This document shows, piece by piece, positions 57,448-64,000 of a stretch of DNA of 64,000 bases; positions within the stretch are counted from its first letter, which is position 1, and each line of letters starts with the position of its first letter. The position numbers and the translations under genes are program-made. Where the stretch lies: positions 24,932,501 to 24,996,500 of the forward strand of contig NC_065874.1 of assembly GCF_933775445.1 (NCBI RefSeq). Reading direction: 5' to 3'. The DNA is from Argentina anserina (Eukaryota > Streptophyta > Magnoliopsida > Rosales > Rosaceae). A model generated the notes under the pieces. It did not search any database, was not told where the DNA came from, and saw only the letters and a program-made list of their open reading frames with translations.

Positions 57448-59449
57448 TCATTGTTCCCTCTTCTGCTCCCACGTCTTTAAACGACTCTCCATCGTGGCGA
57501 CCGACTTCTGCCTTTTGTCGCTCTTTGCCTTGGTGATCGCCAACTCTTCCTCCATATTCGATAACTCCGCAACCAGCTCTGCCACCCTCGTATCGCTGGC
57601 AGTAAGGGACTCCTTGTTTTTCTGGAGATCTGCCCTTAGCTCCTCCACCACCGCCTTCGCCTCGGCCATCTGCATTAAGTCTACTATTTGTCGGTCCTCT
57701 AACTCCTTCACCCTTATCACGAGCCGTTGGTTCGCCGCCACATACTCCTCAACAGTCCTCTCCTTGTCTTCTGCCTCACCACAGGCGTGTGCTTCCAAGA
57801 AGTCCCTAGCGTGAAGGACTCGTCCCGCCGCCTAAGCCAAAACCAGTCAGTGAAAACCAACTTTCAAAGATATATGCAAAGGAAATGGGGGACAGTGACA
57901 TACCCGGACCAGGTTCTTCTCAGCCTCTTAGAACCTCCTATGGGTTCTCGTTGTGCCGAAGAGTGGGCCCCTGACACCTATGCCCCATGTGCTCCACCAT
58001 GCGGGCAAAGTGGGGTGCTAGCTCCTCTACCACGGCTAGCCCTGCCAGGATATTTGACCGGATCTCTCCACTAGATGACTTTGATTTTTTAGTCCTCCTT
58101 CCCCCTTGATCCAACCCATTACCATGGTCCCTCTTCTAGCGCGCCTCTAGGGCACCGATGCATGTCTCCTCATCCTCCACTACTACCCACGGTGCTTCCG
58201 TATCCTGCTCACTCCCCTCCAATTGTGTTAGCGGCAGCGCTTCCTCCGGCACAACCTCCTCCATAGGTGACTCCCCCAAAATCCCCATTTTCCCTTGCGA
58301 TCCGACTCTAACTCCACGACCTCTCTCCTCACCTGGCGACCGGACATGACCATTCACAGCCTCCGACCCTTCAGTAAGCTCCACCATGCCTTCAGGCCCA
58401 CCCAAGGGTTCCTCGCCCGGAGTTACTCCCCAATATGTCGCCACATTTTCACGCAACTCCAAGTACTCATCCACTGGCAGCAGCATCTGGTAGAACCCCT
58501 TGTCGTCCCGGAGTTGTGAAGGTCTGCAAGGTTTTGACGTCTACATCCAGTTTGCACTGCTCCTTACAGTACTCCTCCAGCCCCACTGGGACATCAAGAT
58601 CCGTAAGCATGTCATATGGATCAGGGTTTTTCCTTTGGGGCATCGTGGCCTCCACTGACACATCTGCAAAAAACAATAGCTTATCAGATCCAAATACAAA
58701 TTTGAACAGTAACGCCGGACCTAGAATACAACGACTAACCGGGCGATTTGCCGATGTAGTAGCAATTGTACACCGGCGGCCTGCATAACCGGAAGGTCGA
58801 CTAGTTCGCCAGGGGGAATTCCAACATACACCTGGTTAGATGTTTCTCCATCCGTAACGTGAGACTTGTCTTTATTGGAACTGCAAACACAACCAAGTGT
58901 TTGACTGCGTGTTACCTTACATAACAACTCCATGGATAGAGGGATACACTTACTTATTGGCTGAAACAACCCGTGCACAATAAAATGTGTCTAGATTATT
59001 GCACACACCAAGGTAGCGGGAAAGATAACCCGCATACCAGGGCGTGCTCTGACATGTAGCACGTGCCCAATGGCGGATCGTGTGCCAGTTACCCCTCTGC
59101 CAGAAGCCTCACACTAACCTCCTTTAGGATCTTGAATAACGCCTGCATCGCCGTTATCTCCTCCTCTGTGGCGCTCCTCTCGATATGGGTCTATATGTTG
59201 GTCCTCCAACCAAAATCCTTGTTCTTGTGCCCCGCTGGGACCTGCCTCGGTGTCTCTCCTTTATTTCATTTCTTCAATTACATGCACTAAATTACCAAGC
59301 GGATTACTAGACGACCCCATATCGCTCACAAAAGACAAACTCCAAGTGTGGCCTTCTTTCCAACTCATAGTCCGCTCCGACGTGTTTGAAGCAGGGACAC
59401 TCAATGAAACATCGTCCCCACTCCAAATCACTCCGGCCGACTTCCTCAT
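57448..59449 (-). pseudogene. Broken multi-exon gene with C-terminal coiled coil, probably transposon-derived
   Basis: On the minus strand, segments with plausible splice sites follow one another. MRKSAGVIWSGDDVSL starts at 59449. IERSATEEEITAMQALFKIL lies near 59190-59120. An exon ending NKDKSHVTDGETSNQV and on to YYIGKSPG (58870-58740) precedes a GTTAGT donor. After a TTTTTTGCAG acceptor comes DVSVEATMPQRKNPDPYDML (58665 on). LRDDKGFYQMLLPVDEYLEL (58520 on) and an acidic, Gly-rich region follow. The end is a coiled coil (57798-57448) with LVIRVKELEDRQI, VAELVAELSNMEEEL and an AAGRVLHARDFLE lead-in. The layout resembles plant proteins annotated as putative gypsy-type transposon or transposase-associated (PF04195-like). 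That assignment is from memory of the layout and not certain. In-frame stops and shifts make it a pseudogene. The region is GC-richer than its neighbours. Confidence 0.5.
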
Positions 59450-59720
59450 TTGCTACAACCCCGAGATCAATACATTAGCCCAAATCCCCAAATACTCACC
59501 CCAAACACGAAACAACCAAGAATTAGTTCGGTAGTGTACCAATGGTGGTTTAATTGGGAGTTGACGTTGGCGACGATAGTTGCAAATGCCGATTTCTTCC
59601 CACTATTCCGAGTAAAATTGCCAGAAATCTCTACCTATTCTCTTTCTCCCCTAATTCAAATTTTATTCTCTACTTTCACTCTTAAACAACTACGATAAAA
59701 AATCCAATCTTCTTTCCCTC

Positions 59721-59730
59721 TATTTATACA
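59721..59730 (-). promoter_or_regulatory. Strong TATA-like site upstream of the coiled-coil pseudogene
   Basis: The minus strand reads TGTATAAATAGAGGG, a close match to the plant TATA consensus, about 275 bp before the first ATG at 59449. It could be the gene's promoter or that of a parent LTR. Confidence 0.45.
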
Positions 59731-60126
59731 CGTTCGATTTCATCGGGGCTATCGAACCCAAACGCCAACACCAGTCAGATGACCACTAAGTGCCCCACTA
59801 CCCATATAAATCCTCGATTCTCAAACCAACACACCCCACGCGGGCACATAAATCCATGTGCCCATAACTGACCCCCACTCGCTACACTTCCCCAGACGTC
59901 ATCATGGCTGCCTACGTCAGCGTTGCCTCGTTTCCTCAAAGGTCACACGCTTGTCCTTTGTATTAAATGTCAAATCCCCCGAGGCACGCTGGCCACTTGC
60001 CCCGTCCAGTTTCGGTGTGTTTTGTTCGGGACATCCCTCGGCTGGAGACTTTGGAAACTCACCACGATACGCCAGATTGAGTTAAATCACCGACCCAGAC
60101 GAATTTCCATATCCATGGATGCTCCA

Positions 60127-60540
60127 GATGTTATAAACCCACGTGCCTAGCCTCAAGATCATAGGTCACTTCAGGTCCATGCGTGCACCAAAGGCTAGTT
60201 AACCTGCGTGCCTAACTCCGGTTGTTAGTTAACCCATGTGTCTAACACTGAGACCCTAGGCTACTCTCCAGGTCCAAGGCCTCACTCCAGGTGCAAGGAT
60301 GCTCGATCATTCAGATAACTCATTCGACTGATACGGAGATCCTCGACCACTCGATCCATAGATTTTTCGGGGGATAGTTAACCCTCGTGCCTAGCCCTGA
60401 CATCTTAGGTCACACTCTGAATCCATGGACGCTTCGAAGGCTAGATAACCCCTGAGCCTAGCCCCGAGGTCCTAGGTGACTCTCCGACATAGACGCTCCG
60501 AGTGTTAGTTAACCCATGAGCCTAATATTGAGCTCCGACG
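60127..60540. repeat. Degenerate repeats with TAGTTAACCCRYGTGCCTA core
   Basis: The core occurs at about 60127 (variant), 60196, 60227, 60374, 60444 and 60506. Copies are separated by CTAGGTCAC-TCCAGGTCCA-type sequence. Spacing is irregular (30-150 bp). The block may be part of a decayed LTR, because a purine-rich AAGGGGGAGG (minus strand) lies just beyond it near 60640. Confidence 0.6.
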
Positions 60541-60659
60541 CCATACAACTGGCCGGCCCGGATTCCGAGCAATTTGAACTCGGATATTTGCGACGGGAAC
60601 CCAAGGAATCTCCTAGACTCGGAACTTGGGGTTTGTTAAAACCTCCCCCTTAATTGAGT

Positions 60660-61456
60660 CATTCCCACCCAAATCTCCTCTGATTCCGGTCGCCGGACTG
60701 GTGACCGGCAACATGGTAACGCCGGGAGTTGTAACAACTAGCAATGTAGCAATATCTCCAATTTGAACCTCGCCATTAACGTCGCCCAAGGTGACACACC
60801 TGAATAATAAAAAAGCATCTTATGCTAGCTCGCATTCCCACATTGAAGGAGAACTCAACACTTCTCCCAATGCGCTTATAAAATGTCTACCTAGACCATT
60901 AGAAAAATGTAATGTATTCCTAACTCCTTAACTCTTGAACTTAAATTTCGTTCCGGATTCGAACATAAGTTTCAGAGAGTCAAATGTCGGCACATCGCTG
61001 ATCTTTTGACTTTGACACGTGTTGTGTGCAGGTACCACTGAGCTGATATATCGGAATACAAGACTACGAAAAGTTAGGTCCTCCGGATTTGGCACTCGTA
61101 ACAACACCTCTTGGGTCACGACCAATTGACCTCTGACCTCTCGTTCTGCATTTGAGTTTTGAGTTCGATATCTTAACATTATAGTTCGTCCAATAAGCTT
61201 TTCCCGCATCAATTAAGAACAATAAAAGTAAGAGGCAGGTACGTATTATTATTGCAATGAAAATCAAGAGATCGAACTAAGCAAATTCATTATTAAGTTG
61301 AGGAGAACATTAGTTACATAACAAAATTGCTACGTACGTACTTGAGACTCGGTAAAGCTTGGACACATAATTAACACTAACAAAAGACTTAATGAATTGA
61401 ACTAAAAGAGACGGCTTCGATCATTATTGCTCAGAAACCAAAGGGGAGCTAGGCTC
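60660..61456. other. Unassigned sequence; part resembles the downstream region of the gene at 62543
   Basis: Positions 61280-61360 (AAATTCATTATTAAGTTGAG and following) resemble 62370-62495, the region 3' of the minus-strand gene at 62543-63007. No complete gene is seen. Confidence 0.4.
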
Positions 61457-61585
61457 TCAGTCCTGATTAGCAATAGCTAATTGCAAACTCGCGCTATCCT
61501 TGTTGTTCTTGGATTCATCAAAATCAGTAAGTGAGGGAAACCTCTGTGAAATAATGACGTATACAGTCATACACTGCTTCGCCAT
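61457..61585 (-). pseudogene. Short ORF, possible truncated relative of the gene at 62543-63007
   Basis: This 42-codon minus-strand frame starts MAKQCMTVYVIISQRF and ends ESKNNKDSASLQLAIANQD. Its tail (SKNNK plus polar residues) and the following 3' sequence resemble the end of the 154-residue protein next to it (TSKSKNNKNCISDY), but the rest does not. It may be the remnant of a tandem duplication. Upstream lies a (GA)n tract at 61718-61737. Confidence 0.35.
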
Positions 61586-61717
61586 TTTAATCTCTCTTGA
61601 GAATGAAGAGAGAGAAAGAGAGAATTAACTAAGCAAAACGAAGTAAAGCTCTGTTTTTAGTTTTGGAATATTGAAGGAGAAGAAGCAACTAAAAACAATG
61701 AAGGGCAACCGCCCCGC

Positions 61718-61737
61718 TCCGAGAGAGAGAGAGAGAG
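61718..61737. repeat. (GA)n microsatellite
   Basis: GAGAGAGAGAGAGAGAGAG-type run just upstream of the short minus-strand frame. Confidence 0.85.
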
Positions 61738-62542
61738 GGTTTGGAAATCTAGATTAGAACGTTTAGTTTCAGCTTTCTATTAAAAAAATCTAGCTTTTTT
61801 CTTTATACGTGCGGAATTAAAATTATATATAGCCGACTAAGCTAGTTTTAGAAAAATTAATCATTCAAATTTATAAATATTTTATTTTTAAATACAAAAA
61901 TAGTGGACTGGTCGAAGAGTAAACCATTTTCATAGTGTTTTTCATTTACAAATCCCCTTTTATTACCAGAGTATCACATCCAACGCGCACGTGCAACTTG
62001 GTACCGTTGCACCAAACCCACGGGTAAATTCATAATTGTTTTAACTAGAAGATGATCTCAAGTTCTAGTTAATTAGTTGCATTAAAAATACTTCTACATA
62101 CAATCCAATAAACTTGTTGAAGATATAAGATTCTGGTCCGCTCCACGTATTATTCTGCGGAGAATAAAACTGGGTTTACATCCTGTCGTTGTGGATGAAC
62201 TGGATCATACGCCTAACGCCTACGTCCTGCTTCTCATAATTTTTCATTTTGATTTCCAAAAACTCAAGGTCTAATGAACTTTACCCAAACATTAGTTTTT
62301 CGGTTTTTCCTCATCAAATAAGTTCGAGACAAGTTTTATGATTGCAGATGATAATCAAGGAGATCGAAATAAGTAAATTCATTAACCTAGTTTGGGAGAA
62401 CATAACGATATTCCAATAGTAGATGAACATCGATCTTACAGCATATACTTTGTAGCGTACTTGAGAGTTGAGACTAGCAAAGACTGGTTGATGAAAACAG
62501 ATGGACTTGCTCATTACTCAGAAAATAAAGGCTGGCTTCAAA

Positions 62543-63007
62543 TTAATAATCGCTGATACAGTTTTTATTGTTCTTGGACTTGCTGGTTGAGCTCTTGTTG
62601 GGGTAGACAGACTTCTGGATCTTCACCTGGGTTTGATACTCGGTGGTGTAGCCTTGCTCCTTGTCCACATACTTGTCAGTAGAGGTATACTTAGCCTCTT
62701 GCTTGTAACCCATGCTTCCAGTCTTCTCGTCCACGTACTCTTGCGCCTTGTAGCTCTCAGTGAACTTGCTCCAACCTCCACGTTGCTCGTCCTTGTAGCT
62801 AGTTCGAACTTTCTTCTCCAGTTGTGTGGACTCATTGAAATGAGACGATCTCTTGCTCGAGGGCACCCGATCGATGCCTCCAATGTAATGATAGTGTGTC
62901 TCAGGTTCCATTTGTGCGGACTCACTGAACTGAGTTGATCTCTTGCTCGAGCTCGAGGGCACCCAATCGATGACTCCACAGTAGTGTGTTCCAGGCGCTC
63001 TCGACAT
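62543..63007 (-). CDS. Small tyrosine/lysine-rich protein of unknown function (154 aa)
   Basis: A single frame runs from ATG at 63007 to TAG at 62543. I do not recognise the family. The N-terminal half is an internal duplication of about 29 residues. GTHYCGVIDWVPSSSSKRST is followed by ETHYHYIGGIDRVPSSKRSS, and both units continue with F-x-E-S-x-Q-x-E. The second half is hydrophilic and rich in Tyr, Lys, Gln and Thr (SYKAQEYVDEKTGSMGYKQE; YTTEYQTQVKIQKSVYPNK). There is no signal peptide or membrane segment, so a soluble cytosolic or nuclear protein is likely. A TATA-like TTATAAGTAG lies about 110 bp upstream. Uniform coding character and the duplicated units support a real gene. A possible truncated relative lies 1 kb away. 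Confidence 0.7.
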   Translation of the reverse strand: MSRAPGTHYCGVIDWVPSSSSKRSTQFSESAQMEPETHYHYIGGIDRVPSSKRSSHFNESTQLEKKVRTSYKDEQRGGWSKFTESYKAQEYVDEKTGSMGYKQEAKYTSTDKYVDKEQGYTTEYQTQVKIQKSVYPNKSSTSKSKNNKNCISDY

Positions 63008-63112
63008 TGCCTGGTTGAGAATTGAGAGCTAGAGATATGAGACTAAACACAATAAAGGGTTGTGTTAGACAAATTCCTGTGTTGGATATACAAATAGACT
63101 TCCAAGAGCTCC

Positions 63113-63124
63113 CTACTTATAATA
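63113..63124 (-). promoter_or_regulatory. Putative TATA box of the 154-aa protein gene
   Basis: The minus strand reads CCTTATTATAAGTAGGG about 110 bp before the ATG at 63007, at usual promoter spacing. Confidence 0.4.
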
Positions 63125-63129
63125 AGGCA

Positions 63130-64000
63130 AGGGGAACTGGTGGGGGGTTGGGGTTTTCATGTATTAGTGGTTGTGTGAACAGTGTCTCACATCATTGATT
63201 CAATGTCAGATATCTTGCTTGTTAGAATCCTTGTGATTATCACATCGAATCTAATATGAACTCTTACACACGTATAAGTACCTCACTGTACCTGCAACTC
63301 TGAAAGCCTGCAAAAACTGGATGTTCACAGTGAGATATACACCTATAGCCAGTGCATGACATTGGACAAGAGAATGGAGACTGGCGCGGGGTTTGAATGT
63401 CTTTGTGAAGATGATGGTGGTGGACTGTTCGACCAGGTCTTTGATGTCATATTACACTGATTTTCTAAAAAAGATGAAGTTGCACTTAATCATGAGATCA
63501 TCCATAATTCCACGTCATATAAGATCAATAATAAAATATTACAGAAGAATGTAATACGTATCAAAATATGAATAAACATCATGTTTATTTATCAATAAGA
63601 GAACTTTTATATAAACATTATATTAAGTATTCCGTAAAATCAAAAAATATATATTATTAATTATTTAGACTAACTTATACTAATTAGGACAAAATATACC
63701 AGAAGATTACGGAGAGTAATTCTCATACAAACCTTTTCATGGTGTAATACTGTTACCTCAGTAAAAACCTTTTCAATCAAAACAAAAACCTCTTAGGTAA
63801 AATAAAAGTCTTGGTCGAAAGAAAAAAAATAGCACAACGCACCAACTACAGTTAAAGATAACATGTGATATAGACTCTCCCAAAAGTCTACAAAACAACT
63901 CTTTCTGATCAGTAACTCAATCTCGGAGTTTAGATAGAAAGCGTATACAAACGTTTTTCACATTCTTCAAAATTAGCAATAGGTCAATGACTTGAACATC
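63130..64000. other. Unassigned intergenic sequence
   Basis: No open frame of note, RNA gene or transposon end was recognised. Confidence 0.5.

Overview
This 64 kb window is plant nuclear DNA. It holds intron-containing and single-exon plant genes, solo and full-length LTR retrotransposons primed by initiator-Met tRNA, and MULE-, hAT- and CACTA-type DNA transposons. The gene set (nodulin-like/NFD4-like MFS transporters, an FRA8/IRX7-type glucuronoxylan glycosyltransferase) points to a eudicot. Rosaceae is a guess from general appearance and is not proven here.

Left part (1-9.3 kb): two solo LTRs of large Ty3-gypsy elements, each with its own 5-bp target duplication (14-2506 minus; 3146-5998 plus), then an orphan CACTA-like end, a possible TIR element and AT-rich spacer.

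Centre (9.4-41.1 kb): a small cluster of three related MFS transporter genes. Copy A (plus) is cut into 9438-10657 and 21173-21649 by a complete, almost unmutated 10.5 kb Tekay/Del-like gypsy element (10658-21172, target duplication TTTTC). Copy B (minus, 22846-24561) is intact and single-exon. Copy C (plus, 34940-41119) lacks its N-terminal half, is frameshifted and is cut near its end by a decayed Ty1-copia element (35720-40998). Between B and C lies a 5.5 kb chromovirus-type gypsy element (26469-31969, minus). It is unusual: one LTR lacks its last 24 bp and the element is flanked by a 131-bp direct duplication of host sequence instead of a 5-bp one.

Right part (41-64 kb): degenerate coding remnants (LINE-like RNase H, possible kinase), a probable small two-exon gene (45067-45652, minus), a long-TIR MULE-type element with an 11-bp target duplication (45744-46395), and a 3.5 kb hAT-like element (46782-50291) filled with about six ~510-bp tandem repeats. 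Then come the four-exon FRA8/IRX7-like gene (51897-53553), a degenerate DUF4283/zinc-knuckle gene, a broken multi-exon coiled-coil gene that looks transposon-derived, and a small tyrosine-rich protein gene (62543-63007, minus) with a possible truncated relative next to it.

The host genes do not form a pathway together. The dominant story is transposon activity of very different ages breaking a local transporter family. No tRNA, rRNA or CRISPR feature was seen.
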